From: Croceibacterium mercuriale
GTDB lineage: Bacteria; Pseudomonadota; Alphaproteobacteria; Sphingomonadales; Sphingomonadaceae
Direction of reading: 5' to 3'
DNA: 64,000 nucleotides
NCBI RefSeq assembly: GCF_000802385.1
Contig: NZ_JTDN01000001.1
Coordinates: forward strand, 69,501-133,500
Part shown: positions 20,363 to 29,592 of the stretch, one piece after another
How positions within the stretch are numbered: position 1 is the first letter of the stretch
Layout: every line of letters begins with the position of its first letter
Notes under the pieces: generated by a model
Told to the model about the DNA's origin: nothing
Databases searched by the model: none
The model's input: only the letters and a program-made list of their open reading frames with translations
Translations under genes and position numbers: made by a program

Positions 20363-21388
20363 TCAGCCCCCCAGGCCGCCATTGCTGAACGCATCGCTCA
20401 GCGTGCAGGCCGCCGGCCCCAGGATCACCACGAACAGCACCGGCAGGATGAACAGGATCAGCGGCACGGTCATGATCGCCGGTAGCCGCGCGGCCTTCTC
20501 CTCCGCCCGCATCATCCGCTCGTTCCGGAACTCGGCCGACAGCACGCGCAACGAGGAGGCGAGCGGAGTGCCGTAGCGTTCGGTCTGGATCAGGGTGGTG
20601 ACGACGCCGCGCACCTGGTCCAGGTTGACGCGGAAGGCCAGGTTCTCGAACGCGTGACGCCGTTCGGTCAGGAACGACAGCTCGATCGCGGCGAGCGCGA
20701 ACTCCTCGCCCAGTTCGGGATAGGCGCGGCCCAGTTCGCGGCTGACGCGGGTAAAGGCGGCGTCCACGGTCAGGCCGGCCTCCGCGCAGATCACCAGCAG
20801 GTCCAGTGCATCGGGCAGGCCGCGACGGATGGCGAGCGTGCGCTTGCTGGCCTTGTTGGACAGGTAGACCTCCGGCCCCTTGTAGCCGGCGATAACAGCG
20901 GCGGCGAACCCGCAGAACCGCTTGAACGGACCCCACTCGGGATACAGCTCCGCCCAGTACAGCACGATCACCGCCAGCAGGCCCAGCGCCACCGGCAGGA
21001 TCATGCGGGCGAGGATGACCGTGACCGCCAGTTCGCGATTGCGGTATCCGGCATGGGCCAGCTTCTGCTGGATGGCGGTGATCTGGCTGTCCTGCAGCAC
21101 CTTCATCCGGTTCAGCCATTCGCGGATCCGGTCGGTGGTGGCGGTGCGGCGCGACAGGCTCTGCCGCCGCCGACCGGGACCGCTGCGTGTCAGGATGCCG
21201 GCCTTCAGTTCGTCGCGACGGGCGACCAGCGCCCTGGATCGCCGGCCCATTGGCGTACGCATGCCCAGCGCGGCGTAGAACGCCACCATCACCGCGACCG
21301 CGGCGATACCGGCCAGCAGGGTGCCGACGGCGATCATGTCGAAGCCCAGCAAGGTGGGGCCGGCGGGCTGGTGCAGGAGCGGTTCCAT
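20363..21388 (-). CDS. tadC: Tad pilus inner-membrane platform protein TadC
   Basis: A 341-residue type II secretion F-family protein. The conserved soluble part reads LRRGLPDALDLLVICAEAGLTVDAA and IELSFLTERRHAFENLAFR, flanked by membrane helices near the N-terminus (two), the middle (about two) and the C-terminus. TadC with TadB forms the platform on which the ATPase polymerises Flp pilin. The ATG at 21388 is taken because it precedes the first helix. It follows tadB by 19 nt and is the last gene of the cluster. Confidence 0.9.
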   Translation of the reverse strand: MEPLLHQPAGPTLLGFDMIAVGTLLAGIAAVAVMVAFYAALGMRTPMGRRSRALVARRDELKAGILTRSGPGRRRQSLSRRTATTDRIREWLNRMKVLQDSQITAIQQKLAHAGYRNRELAVTVILARMILPVALGLLAVIVLYWAELYPEWGPFKRFCGFAAAVIAGYKGPEVYLSNKASKRTLAIRRGLPDALDLLVICAEAGLTVDAAFTRVSRELGRAYPELGEEFALAAIELSFLTERRHAFENLAFRVNLDQVRGVVTTLIQTERYGTPLASSLRVLSAEFRNERMMRAEEKAARLPAIMTVPLILFILPVLFVVILGPAACTLSDAFSNGGLGG

Positions 21389-21407
21389 GGCTGCAGTGCT
21401 TTCCCCG

Positions 21408-22379
21408 TCAGATCTCGAAGCTGACCATCTTGGCCATGACGAACACGCCAATCCCCATCCACACCATCGCGCCCAGGCCGATCACCGTCAGCCGCTGGTC
21501 GGTCATGAACGGTTCGATGTAGCCGGGATTGACGACGGTGATCATGCCGGCGACCGCAAAGGGCAGTGCGCCGACGATATAGGCGGACGCCTTGGACTCG
21601 GAGCTCATGGCCCGGATCTTCAGCTTCATCTGCCCGCGCTTGCGCAGCACGTCGGCCAGGTTGGACAGCGTTTCCGCCAGATTGCCGCCGGTTTCCCGCT
21701 GGATGGCGATGGTGATGACGAAGAACTGGAACTCCGCGGTGGCCAGCCGGTCGGCCACCGTCTGCAGCGATTCTTCCATGGAGCGGCCGATACGGATCCC
21801 GTCCACCACGGTGCGGAACTCGCGGCCGACCGGGCCGGGGATCTCGTTCGCGATGACGTTCAGCGTCTCGCCGACCGGCAGGCCGGAGCGCAGGCCGCGG
21901 ACCAGCAGTTCCAGCGCATCGGGAAAGCGGGCGTTGAAGCCGTTCAGCCGGCGCCTGATCATGGATCCGAGCACCATGTGCGGCAGGCCGATACCCACGG
22001 CGAGGCCCAGCACCAGCGCCAGCAGCAGCGCGCCGGTCTGCAACCACGCAAGGGCGGCCACCACCAGCCCGATGGTACCGCAGGCCCGGCCATAGCCGCG
22101 CAGGCTCCAGCCCGTGCCGCTGCGTTCCAGCCGCAGGGCCAGGGCCGCGATCCGTCCCTGGATGCCGTCGGCACCGGCAGCCTTCGGCTGGCGGGCGGCG
22201 ATCGCCTTCTTCAGCTGCGATTCCACGCGCATCTGCGCGCTGTCGCCATGGCGCAGGCGCATCGCCTCCAGCCGGCGCTGCGTCTGCTTGCCGGACGTGC
22301 CGCCCGTCAGCAGCAGCGCGCCCAGGATGATGGCACCCGCCACCATTCCGCCTGTCAGCAGCAGGTCGACCGGGTCCAT
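21408..22379 (-). CDS. tadB: Tad pilus inner-membrane platform protein TadB
   Basis: A 323-residue F-family platform protein: an N-terminal helix (about 7-27), a helix pair at about 88-125, the T2SSF core with FPDALELLVRGLRSGLPVGE and ETGGNLAETLSNLADVLRKR, and two C-terminal helices. It pairs with TadC in the cytoplasmic membrane. The ATG overlaps the cpaE stop by one base (TGATG), which leaves no room for the cpaF ATPase that normally lies between cpaE and tadB. Confidence 0.92.
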   Translation of the reverse strand: MDPVDLLLTGGMVAGAIILGALLLTGGTSGKQTQRRLEAMRLRHGDSAQMRVESQLKKAIAARQPKAAGADGIQGRIAALALRLERSGTGWSLRGYGRACGTIGLVVAALAWLQTGALLLALVLGLAVGIGLPHMVLGSMIRRRLNGFNARFPDALELLVRGLRSGLPVGETLNVIANEIPGPVGREFRTVVDGIRIGRSMEESLQTVADRLATAEFQFFVITIAIQRETGGNLAETLSNLADVLRKRGQMKLKIRAMSSESKASAYIVGALPFAVAGMITVVNPGYIEPFMTDQRLTVIGLGAMVWMGIGVFVMAKMVSFEI

Positions 22380-23674
22380 CAGGACGCCGCCACCTTCGCG
22401 CCCGAGCGCCCGCGGGCCAGCAGCGCCTTCAGGTCGAACCGGGCCTTGCCCCCGCCGGCCGCATCCGCCGGGTCGCGCAGCACCAGCGCGCCATCGGCGT
22501 CACCGTCCGCGCAGCTTGCGTTGATCGCGGCCTGCAGGGCCTTCAGCGCGGCGCCTGTCTTGCTGCCCCTGGCGGCTTCGGCCAGACATTGCCCCTGCTT
22601 GGCGGCGGTCGCTGCCCCCTTGGCATCCAGCGGCACCAGATGCGCGATCTTGCCTTCGATCGTGGTCTCGAACTCCGACCGGCCGATCTCGCCCGTGCCC
22701 GGCCCGGTGCGGTTGGCGACCACCAGCGTCTGTGCGCCCGGCGCATGGGCGCGCAGCCAGGCCAGCATCCGGATGCTGTCGCGCGCGCCGGCCAGCGTCA
22801 GTTCCGTCACCAGGATGATCGTCCCGACATTGGCGAGCACCTGCGGGAAGTTGATCATCACCCCGCGTGGCAGGTCGATCACCGTGCGCGCAAAGCTAGT
22901 GCGGAACTCCGCCAGCAGCTGCACGAAGGCGGTGCCATCCGTGGCGAGCGTGGTGGCGAGCGGTGCCTCCGACGACAGGATCGCCAGGTTGGGATTGGCG
23001 CGCGACATCGCCCGTTCGATGAACAGCCCGTCGATCCGCCCGGGATTGTCGATCGCGTCGGCCAGTCCGCGGCCCGGCTCCAGGTCGAAGGCGAGCGCGG
23101 CGGTGCCGAAATGCACGTCCAGATCCAGCAGGGCGGTGCTGGCCGCGTCGGCCGTGCTGCAGCTCCAGGCGATGGAGGCGGCAAGGGTGGAGGCGCCCAC
23201 GCCCCCGCGGGTGCCAATCACCGCGATCGCGGCATGGGGCCGTTCCCCGTCCGATGCACTGGCCCGCGGGGCGGCAAGGGCGGCGCGGGCACCGGCCAGC
23301 GCCTCCGTCAGCTGGTCGGTCATGACCGGCTTCAGCAGGTAATCGTGCAGCCCGCTGGCCAGCAGCGTGCGGTACAGCCGCACATCATTGGTCTGGCCCA
23401 GCGCGATCACCACCGTGCCGGGCTCGCACACTTCGGCGAGACCCTGGATCTCGTTCAGCGGGTCGATGCAGTCGGACAGGTCGACCAGCAGGATCGCCGG
23501 ACTGGTGCTGACGGCCAGCGCCTGGATCGCGCTGCGCAGGCCGCCGCGGACGCATTTCTCCGGCGCGAAGCCCAGCCCGATTGCGGCCGCACGGATCCGG
23601 TCCAACGTGGGATCGTCGCACACGAAGGCGGCGAAGGCATCGCGGCCGGTCGGCGGTTTCCAGGGTGCGTTCAC
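22379..23674 (-). CDS. cpaE: Pilus assembly protein CpaE/TadZ
   Basis: A 431-residue protein with an atypical receiver-like N-terminal domain (about 15-125, ILLVDLSD, HDYLLKPV) and a MinD/ParA-type ATPase domain. The deviant Walker A is GTRGGVGAST near residue 155 and the Walker A' region is LLDLDVHFG. CpaE/TadZ places the Tad machine in the cell, often at a pole. The start is a GTG that overlaps the cpaD stop by 4 nt (GTGA). The C-terminal tail is Ala/Gly-rich and variable. Confidence 0.9.
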   Translation of the reverse strand: MNAPWKPPTGRDAFAAFVCDDPTLDRIRAAAIGLGFAPEKCVRGGLRSAIQALAVSTSPAILLVDLSDCIDPLNEIQGLAEVCEPGTVVIALGQTNDVRLYRTLLASGLHDYLLKPVMTDQLTEALAGARAALAAPRASASDGERPHAAIAVIGTRGGVGASTLAASIAWSCSTADAASTALLDLDVHFGTAALAFDLEPGRGLADAIDNPGRIDGLFIERAMSRANPNLAILSSEAPLATTLATDGTAFVQLLAEFRTSFARTVIDLPRGVMINFPQVLANVGTIILVTELTLAGARDSIRMLAWLRAHAPGAQTLVVANRTGPGTGEIGRSEFETTIEGKIAHLVPLDAKGAATAAKQGQCLAEAARGSKTGAALKALQAAINASCADGDADGALVLRDPADAAGGGKARFDLKALLARGRSGAKVAAS

Positions 23675-24369
23675 TGGTCACCTCCCCGGCTGAGCGTGGC
23701 CGAGCGGGGCAGTTCCTTGGCGACGCCGGGCTCGCGCGCCCGCCAGGTCCGGATCGCACCGTCGGACGTCATCGCCTGCGTCCGCCCGGTGTCGTCGCGC
23801 CCGCGCAGCAGGTCCTGCGGATCGGCGATCATCGCGGCCATGTTGCTGTTGACCCCGCAGCCGTAATTGCTGGACGTGCGGTTATCGAGCTGGCTGGCGG
23901 AGCGATCGGCCCAGTCGGGGCAGCCGGGCACATGCGCGCTGGACCGGGTCACCGCCACGCGCAGCATGCCGGGCGGCGTCAGGCCGGTCACGGCGACATC
24001 CGCGCGAGCCGCCAGCAGGCCATGCCGTCCGGTGATCGCGGCGACGTCCGCCAGCGCCGCCGGGCTGACCGCGCCATCGACCGCCAGCATGTCGCCGGAA
24101 CCAGCCTCGAGCGCCGACAGCCAGGCATCCAGCCGCTGGCGTTCCATCGCCGGCAGGCCGGTGACGCCGCCGATCAGGTCCAGTGTATAGGTGGTGCGTT
24201 CGACCACCGGCTGGTGGATCGAATCGAGCCCCCGGTTGGTGCCGGCCGGCCCGGCCGCGCCGGTGCTGCAGGCCGTCAGCGCCGTGGCGAGCGGCAGGGC
24301 GAGCAGGGCCCATTGCCGTGAGGAGCGGAGGCGGTGCATCGAAGGCAGATGTCTGCGGAGTGGCGGCAT
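23671..24369 (-). CDS. cpaD: Pilus assembly lipoprotein CpaD
   Basis: A 232-residue exported protein. A signal peptide ends in the lipobox LTAC, followed by the CpaD domain, with the family pattern HVPGCPDWADRS, then NYGCGVNSNMAAMIADPQDLLRGR near the C-terminus. CpaD is an outer-membrane-associated Tad component thought to help the CpaC secretin. The ATG at 24369 is chosen because GAGGAA lies 5 nt upstream. The gene follows cpaC by 14 nt. Confidence 0.9.
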   Translation of the reverse strand: MPPLRRHLPSMHRLRSSRQWALLALPLATALTACSTGAAGPAGTNRGLDSIHQPVVERTTYTLDLIGGVTGLPAMERQRLDAWLSALEAGSGDMLAVDGAVSPAALADVAAITGRHGLLAARADVAVTGLTPPGMLRVAVTRSSAHVPGCPDWADRSASQLDNRTSSNYGCGVNSNMAAMIADPQDLLRGRDDTGRTQAMTSDGAIRTWRAREPGVAKELPRSATLSRGGDQ

Positions 24370-24383
24370 GGTGTTCCTCGCTG

Positions 24384-25916
24384 TCACGGGATCAGGCTGA
24401 AGCCGGGTTCGGGAGCGGCTGCGGTGGTGGGGGTCGCGTCCGGGGCGACCGTCTCGGCCGCGACCGGGCCGGGTCGCGCGCCGCCGCCATCGCGTGCGGT
24501 GGCGCTGTCATGCAGCAGCTGTTCGCCAAGGCCGGGGATCCGCAATCCATCGGTCGGCAGGCGGATCGCGCTGTCGTCCACCGGTCGCACCAGATAGGGG
24601 GTGACCACGATCACCAGCTCCGTCTCGCCTTTGCGGAACTCCCGCGAGCGGAACAGATTGCCGATGATCGGCAGGTCGCCCAGCCCCGGGGCGCGGTTGA
24701 CGGTATTCTGTGCGTCGTTGCTGATCAGCCCGGCGATCATGAAGCTCTGGCCGGAACCCAGCTCCACCGTCGTTTCGGCCCGGCGCACGGTCAGTGCCGG
24801 GATCTGGAAGCCGTTCAGCGTCACCGCCCCCTGGGCCGACAGCTCGGACACCTCCGGGCGCACCCGCAGCGAGATGCGTCCGCTGGACAGGACCACGGGG
24901 GTATAGGCCAAGCTGACGCCGTAATTCTTGTACTCGATCGTGGTGTTGCCCAGTCCCTGGTTCAGCGGAATGGGGAATTCGCCGCCAGCCAGGAACTGCC
25001 CCGTCTCGCCGGAGATGGCGGTGAGGTTGGGTTCCGCCAGCGTGGTGACCAGCCCGTCCGTTTCCGCCAGGTCCAGAGCGCCAAGCAGGTCCAAGCCCAG
25101 GAACCGGGCCATACCGGTGATCGTGGTGCCGGGACTGACGCTGTTCAGCAAGGTGCCGGGGCCGGTCTTGTCCCCCTCCGGAGACGCCCACAAGGGGCCA
25201 TCGGGCCCGAACTGGTCGAAGAAGTTGCGGCCCTGTCCGAAGCCGAACTGGAAGCCGCTGCCCGCATCACGGCTGGCGACGTTGATGCCCAGGGCGCGGA
25301 CCAGCGTCCGGCTGACCTCCGCGATGCGCACGCGCAGCATGACTTGCAACGGTGTCGTCAGGCGCAGGCGGGAGATGACGTTGGCGTCCTTCCCGGCATA
25401 GGCCTGGACCAGCCGCGCGGCTTCCGCCGCATCCTCCGGCGCGGCGACGGTGCCGGTCAGCAGCAGCGTGCCGGTGCCGATGGTGGCGACGGCAATTCGT
25501 GCATCCGGCATGGCCAGCGTCAGCATCTGGTCCACGCTGTCGATGTTCGATCCCACACGCACATTGGCGGCCCAGATGGTCTCGCCCAGGGCGTTGCTGG
25601 CATAGACCACCGTCTCGCCGCCGGCGCGCCCCATGACGTACAGCTCCCGCCGGCTCTTCACCTCCACGTCGGCGATCTCCTCGTTGGCGACGAAGATGTC
25701 GCTCATCGCCGCGGGCAGGGTGACCAGCTGCCCGCGACCGATGGACAGCACCACCTCCTGCGACGGGGCGGACAGGTGCTGCGCCTGCGCCGTGCCGGGC
25801 GGCAGGGCGATGACAGCGGCGGCCAGCAGGCAGGGCAGGAGGCGGAGGCGGCGGGGCATGGCGGTGGTCTCGCGATGGGGCGGAGCGGGGCGCGTGGGGC
25901 GGCGACGGATGCTCAT
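24384..25916 (-). CDS. cpaC: Tad pilus secretin CpaC
   Basis: A secretin of up to 510 residues. After a signal peptide (cleavage near TAQA) comes the pilus-secretin N domain with VVLSIGRGQLVTLP and VFVAN-like strands, a BON-like segment (about 140-185), and the secretin domain with PNLTAISGETGQFLAGGEFPIP and the VPGLGDLPIIGNLFRS-type end of the family (here APGLGDLPIIGNLF). It forms the outer-membrane pore for the Flp pilus. Two starts are possible: the ATG at 25916 overlaps cpaB in an ATGA, and an ATG at 25859 lies just before the signal peptide and may be the true one. Confidence 0.92.
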   Translation of the reverse strand: MSIRRRPTRPAPPHRETTAMPRRLRLLPCLLAAAVIALPPGTAQAQHLSAPSQEVVLSIGRGQLVTLPAAMSDIFVANEEIADVEVKSRRELYVMGRAGGETVVYASNALGETIWAANVRVGSNIDSVDQMLTLAMPDARIAVATIGTGTLLLTGTVAAPEDAAEAARLVQAYAGKDANVISRLRLTTPLQVMLRVRIAEVSRTLVRALGINVASRDAGSGFQFGFGQGRNFFDQFGPDGPLWASPEGDKTGPGTLLNSVSPGTTITGMARFLGLDLLGALDLAETDGLVTTLAEPNLTAISGETGQFLAGGEFPIPLNQGLGNTTIEYKNYGVSLAYTPVVLSSGRISLRVRPEVSELSAQGAVTLNGFQIPALTVRRAETTVELGSGQSFMIAGLISNDAQNTVNRAPGLGDLPIIGNLFRSREFRKGETELVIVVTPYLVRPVDDSAIRLPTDGLRIPGLGEQLLHDSATARDGGGARPGPVAAETVAPDATPTTAAAPEPGFSLIP

Positions 25917-26911
25917 CGGGCCACCGGCACCAGGCTGGATTGCTGGCCGCGGGTCACCCGCACGGCCGGGCCGGCGGGGACGGCCACGACATTGGCCGCC
26001 GGTTGCGACGGCGCCGGCGTTGCCACCGCGCTGTCCGTGCGCGGCATGGTGCTGCGCTGGAACCGCGACACATCGCCGCCGGTGACGAAGGAGCCGCGCA
26101 CATCCATCGGCCGGGCAAGGGCGGCGCGCAGCAGCTGCTCTTCCTGCGCCGGGGTGGCGCCGGGCGGCAGGTCGATCTCGCCGGCGGCCAGCGCCTGGTC
26201 CAGCTCGCCCTGGCTGTCGGCAATCGAGCGCAGCGACAGGCTGAGCGTGCCGATCTGTTCGGACACCGCGATCTTCTCGGCCATGCGGGGCGTCACTTCC
26301 AGCGTCACGGTGCGGAAGGTCTGCACCAGCGTCTTGCCTTCCTCCGTCGTGCTTTCGGCCGACTGGTCGGTGGCCAGCACGCGGACGTTGCGCATGATGG
26401 TCTCCGTGGCGCGCAGCGGCTGCCCTTCGCCGGTGACCGACTGCGTCAGGATGATGTCCACCCGGTCACCCGGGAACACGAAGCCGGCGACCCCGGTGCG
26501 CGCCGAGACGTCGACCGTCACCGCCCGCATGCCCGCGCCCAGCGCCGCCGCCAGGAACCCGCGATCGCCCGGCTTCACCAGCGAACCCTGCGTCACCGGC
26601 TCCCCCGCCGTGATGGGGTAGCGGACGACCGTGCCCAGCAGCTTGTCGATCGACGCCTCGCCATCCACGAAATAGGCGTCCTGCACCAGTTCGGAGGGCC
26701 AGGGCTGGTAGCTGACCGCGTCGGCGGAAATGATCGTGCCGACCGGCAGGCCGCGCCGGGCGACCAGCACCTTCGGTCCGGCAGGCACGGGCGCCTCGAT
26801 CGCGATGGCCTGCGGCGCGGCGGCGCCGGCGAACATCGACCGGGCGGCGAGCGCCGTGGCCATTGCCACCACCATCGCACCCCCCAGCAATGCCAGCTTC
26901 TTCCTGTCCAT
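25913..26911 (-). CDS. cpaB: Pilus assembly protein CpaB/RcpC
   Basis: A 332-residue protein with one N-terminal membrane helix (about 7-25), a SAF domain (about 48-112; VLVARRGLPVGTIISADAV), and the RcpC-type region with RAVTVDVSARTGVAGFVFPGDRVD-like sequence split by short loops. CpaB works in the periplasm with the secretin. The tail is Pro/Ala-rich. An 88-nt gap separates it from cpaA; the stop overlaps cpaC. Confidence 0.9.
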   Translation of the reverse strand: MDRKKLALLGGAMVVAMATALAARSMFAGAAAPQAIAIEAPVPAGPKVLVARRGLPVGTIISADAVSYQPWPSELVQDAYFVDGEASIDKLLGTVVRYPITAGEPVTQGSLVKPGDRGFLAAALGAGMRAVTVDVSARTGVAGFVFPGDRVDIILTQSVTGEGQPLRATETIMRNVRVLATDQSAESTTEEGKTLVQTFRTVTLEVTPRMAEKIAVSEQIGTLSLSLRSIADSQGELDQALAAGEIDLPPGATPAQEEQLLRAALARPMDVRGSFVTGGDVSRFQRSTMPRTDSAVATPAPSQPAANVVAVPAGPAVRVTRGQQSSLVPVAR

Positions 26912-26999
26912 GATCTGCCGATGCCCCTTCTTGCCGTGCGGCCCTGCCGGACAGGGTTAGGGGCGAATGGTTAATGCCCCGTTGGGCCCGGCTGCGGGA

Positions 27000-27446
27000 T
27001 CATGCGGAGAGCGCCGGCAGCACCCACAAACCACCAGCCGCGATGGCGATGCCATAGGGGACGCTGGCCGGTGTGCCCGGTGCCATGCGCCGACGGGTGA
27101 CCAGCATCGCACCCGCCAGCAGCCCGCCGGCCAGTGCCATCACCAGCAGCAGTTCGGCAAAGGCGGCCGGCGGCACCCACAGCGCCAGCGCCGCCAGCAG
27201 CTTGGCATCTCCGCCGCCCAGCATTCGGGCGGCGAACAGTGCGGCGCAGACCGCCAGGACCAGCAAGGCGAGGGCGAGCTGGATCGCGATGCCGGGCCAT
27301 GGCTCCATGTGGCAGGCGAGCCAGAACAGCGGCGCGCCGGCGGCAATGGCGCCGTTCAGCCGGTTGCGGATCAGCCGGTGGCGCCAGTCGCCCAGCGCGG
27401 CGGCCAGCAGGGCGATTGCCAACAGGGCCAGCAGGCCATAGGTCAT
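27000..27446 (-). CDS. cpaA: Prepilin peptidase CpaA/TadV
   Basis: A 148-residue integral membrane aspartic protease, a short type IV prepilin peptidase without the methylase domain. The two catalytic Asp motifs are present: one in LGDWRHRLIRN after the first helix, and GGGDAKLL in the middle. It cuts the leader of Flp pilin and pseudopilins. The ATG at 27446 starts immediately before helix 1. It is the first gene of the cpaABCDE-tadBC cluster and is divergent from a hydrolase gene 50 nt away. No flp gene is adjacent. Confidence 0.88.
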   Translation of the reverse strand: MTYGLLALLAIALLAAALGDWRHRLIRNRLNGAIAAGAPLFWLACHMEPWPGIAIQLALALLVLAVCAALFAARMLGGGDAKLLAALALWVPPAAFAELLLVMALAGGLLAGAMLVTRRRMAPGTPASVPYGIAIAAGGLWVLPALSA

Positions 27447-27496
27447 TGTCGGATGAGGCGTCACACTGCCGCAGCTAGCGCGGGACCGCTTGCGAA

Positions 27497-28462
27497 ATGG
27501 TAACCACCACCGGCGAGCTGCGGGCGTTCGACCGGCGCCACATCCCCGATGGCGCCCGTGAAAGCCGCTGGCGCGCCGGTGACGGCCATCTGATCCGCCA
27601 GCTGGACTGGACCCCGCCGGACGGTCCCCCACGCGGATCGCTGCTGTTCCTGTGCGGACGTGGCGACGCCTACGAGAAATATCTCGAGACGCTGGAGCAC
27701 TGGCGCGGTCAGGGCTGGCAGGCCGGCGCGGCCGAGTGGCGCGGGCAGGGCGGATCGGGCCGGCTGGGGCTGGACGCCACCACCGGACATATCGATGATT
27801 TCGCAGCCTGGCTGGACGATCTGGCAGCGTTCTGGCGGGACTGGACCGCGCGCCATCCCGGCCCGCATGTGCTGGCCGGCCATTCCATGGGCGGTCATCT
27901 GGTGTTGCGCGCGCTGGCGGAGCGGATGCTCGACCCGGCACCCGCCGCACTGGTGCTGAGCGCGCCGATGCTCGACATCGGCCCCGATGCGCTGCCCGGC
28001 ATGCTGAAGCGCGCGCTGGCGGCCACCATGGTGCGCGTCGGCGATCCGCGCCGCCCGGCATGGAAGGCCAGCGAGAAGCCGGGCGGCAAGGTGCTGTCGC
28101 GCCAGACCCTGCTGACCCATTGCGACGACCGTTATGCCGACGAGCTGTGGTGGCGGGGCGCGCGGCCGGAACTGGCGATGGGACCGGGCAGCTGGGGCTG
28201 GATGGCGGGTGCGGTACGCTCCATCCGGCGGCTGGACCGGGCCGGCCTGCTGGAGGCGGTCACCACGCCCTGCTGCATCATCGCCACCCCAGCCGACCGG
28301 CTGGTGAGCCCGCGGGCCATCCGCCGCACTGCGGCCCGCCTGCCGTGGGCGGAACTGCACTGGTTCGCAGCGCGGCACGAGCTCCTGCGCGAGGTGGATG
28401 CGATACGCGTGCCGGCGCTGGCGGCAATCGACACCTTCCTGGACCGGGTAACGGCCGCGTGA
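27497..28462 (+). CDS. Alpha/beta hydrolase, lysophospholipase type
   Basis: A 321-residue cytoplasmic alpha/beta-hydrolase of the monoglyceride lipase/lysophospholipase (PldB-like) group. The nucleophile elbow is GHSMGG near residue 137, the acid is probably Asp in TPADRLVSP, and the His lies in AARHELLRE. A lid-like insert follows the nucleophile. It probably hydrolyses a lipid ester. The stop overlaps the next gene's GTG start (GTGA), opening a chain of four coupled genes. Confidence 0.82.
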   Translation: MVTTTGELRAFDRRHIPDGARESRWRAGDGHLIRQLDWTPPDGPPRGSLLFLCGRGDAYEKYLETLEHWRGQGWQAGAAEWRGQGGSGRLGLDATTGHIDDFAAWLDDLAAFWRDWTARHPGPHVLAGHSMGGHLVLRALAERMLDPAPAALVLSAPMLDIGPDALPGMLKRALAATMVRVGDPRRPAWKASEKPGGKVLSRQTLLTHCDDRYADELWWRGARPELAMGPGSWGWMAGAVRSIRRLDRAGLLEAVTTPCCIIATPADRLVSPRAIRRTAARLPWAELHWFAARHELLREVDAIRVPALAAIDTFLDRVTAA

Positions 28463-29592
28463 CGCTGACCTGCGACATCGCGGTGATCGGTGCCGGCATG
28501 GCCGGCGCCAGCATCGCGGCCGAGCTGGCATCGCTCGCCGGGCCGGGGACCGGCGTGCTGCTGATCGAGGCGGAGCGGCAGCCGGGCTACCACACGACCG
28601 GGCGCTCGGCAGCGTTCTGGGAAGAATGTTATGGCGGTCCGCCGATCGTGCCGCTGACGCTCGCTTCCGGGCCGTATCTGCGTGACGGCGGCTTCCTGAC
28701 CACGCGCGGCGCGCTGTATGTGGCACGCGCCGGGGCAGAGGCGGAGGTGAGCGCCTTCGTGGACCGGTTCGCCGGAACGGGCGTGCAGATCGAGGTGCTG
28801 GATCGCGCCCGCCTCGCCCCCATGATCCCCGGCCTGCGGTCCGGCTGGGACCTGGCCATCCACGAACCGGCCTGTGCCGACATCGACGTGGCCGGCTTGC
28901 ACGCGCATTACCTGGCGCTGGCGCGCGACGGAGGCGTGGCGCTGCGCGCGGCCTCCCGCATTGCCGCGATGGAGCGTGACGGCGAAGGTTGGCGGCTGGT
29001 AACGGAGGATGGCACCGTCATCAACGCAGGCGTGGTGGTGAACGCCGCCGGCGCCTGGGCCGACAGCATCGCTGCCCTGGCCGGCGCGCACGCCTTCGGC
29101 ATCCAGCCACTGCGGCGGACGGTGGCGCAGCTGCGCACCGATCCGCCCGCGCCCGCCACGCTGCCGCTGGTGCTGGATCTGGCGGGGCGGTTCTACTTCA
29201 AGCCCGAATCCGGCCGGTTGTGGCTGAGCCCGCATGACGAGACGCCCAGCGATCCATGCGACGCAGCGGCCGAGGAACTGGATGTGGCGCTGGCGATCGA
29301 CCGGCTGGAGCATGTGGTCGACTGGCAGGTGCAGGCGGTGGAGCGCCGCTGGGCCGGCCTGCGCAGCTTCGCGCCCGATCGCCGGCCGGTCTATGGCTGG
29401 GATCCGCGGGTGCCGGGCTTCTTCTGGTTCGCTGGGCAGGGCGGCTTCGGCATCCAGACCGCGCCCGCCGCCGCCCGCCTGGGCGCACAGCTGCTGCTCG
29501 GGCACGGGCGGGACACGATGACCGAAACGCTGGATCATGCGTTGTACGCACCTGACCGTTTCGCAGACACCGCCACAACCAAGAGGGTATGA
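28459..29592 (+). CDS. FAD-dependent oxidoreductase, DAO family
   Basis: A 377-residue flavoprotein. The dinucleotide-binding motif VIGAGMAGASIA is at the N-terminus, and the DAO-family core follows (GYHTTGRSAAFWEE, VVVNAAGAWADSIA, and the C-terminal FFWFAGQGGFGIQTAP). The overall pattern resembles D-arginine dehydrogenase (DauA-like) and glycine oxidase relatives, so the substrate is likely an amino acid or amine; this is uncertain. The GTG at 28459 is chosen because it gives a start directly before the FAD motif and overlaps the hydrolase stop. Its own stop overlaps the lipoprotein start. Confidence 0.82.
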   Translation: MTLTCDIAVIGAGMAGASIAAELASLAGPGTGVLLIEAERQPGYHTTGRSAAFWEECYGGPPIVPLTLASGPYLRDGGFLTTRGALYVARAGAEAEVSAFVDRFAGTGVQIEVLDRARLAPMIPGLRSGWDLAIHEPACADIDVAGLHAHYLALARDGGVALRAASRIAAMERDGEGWRLVTEDGTVINAGVVVNAAGAWADSIAALAGAHAFGIQPLRRTVAQLRTDPPAPATLPLVLDLAGRFYFKPESGRLWLSPHDETPSDPCDAAAEELDVALAIDRLEHVVDWQVQAVERRWAGLRSFAPDRRPVYGWDPRVPGFFWFAGQGGFGIQTAPAAARLGAQLLLGHGRDTMTETLDHALYAPDRFADTATTKRV

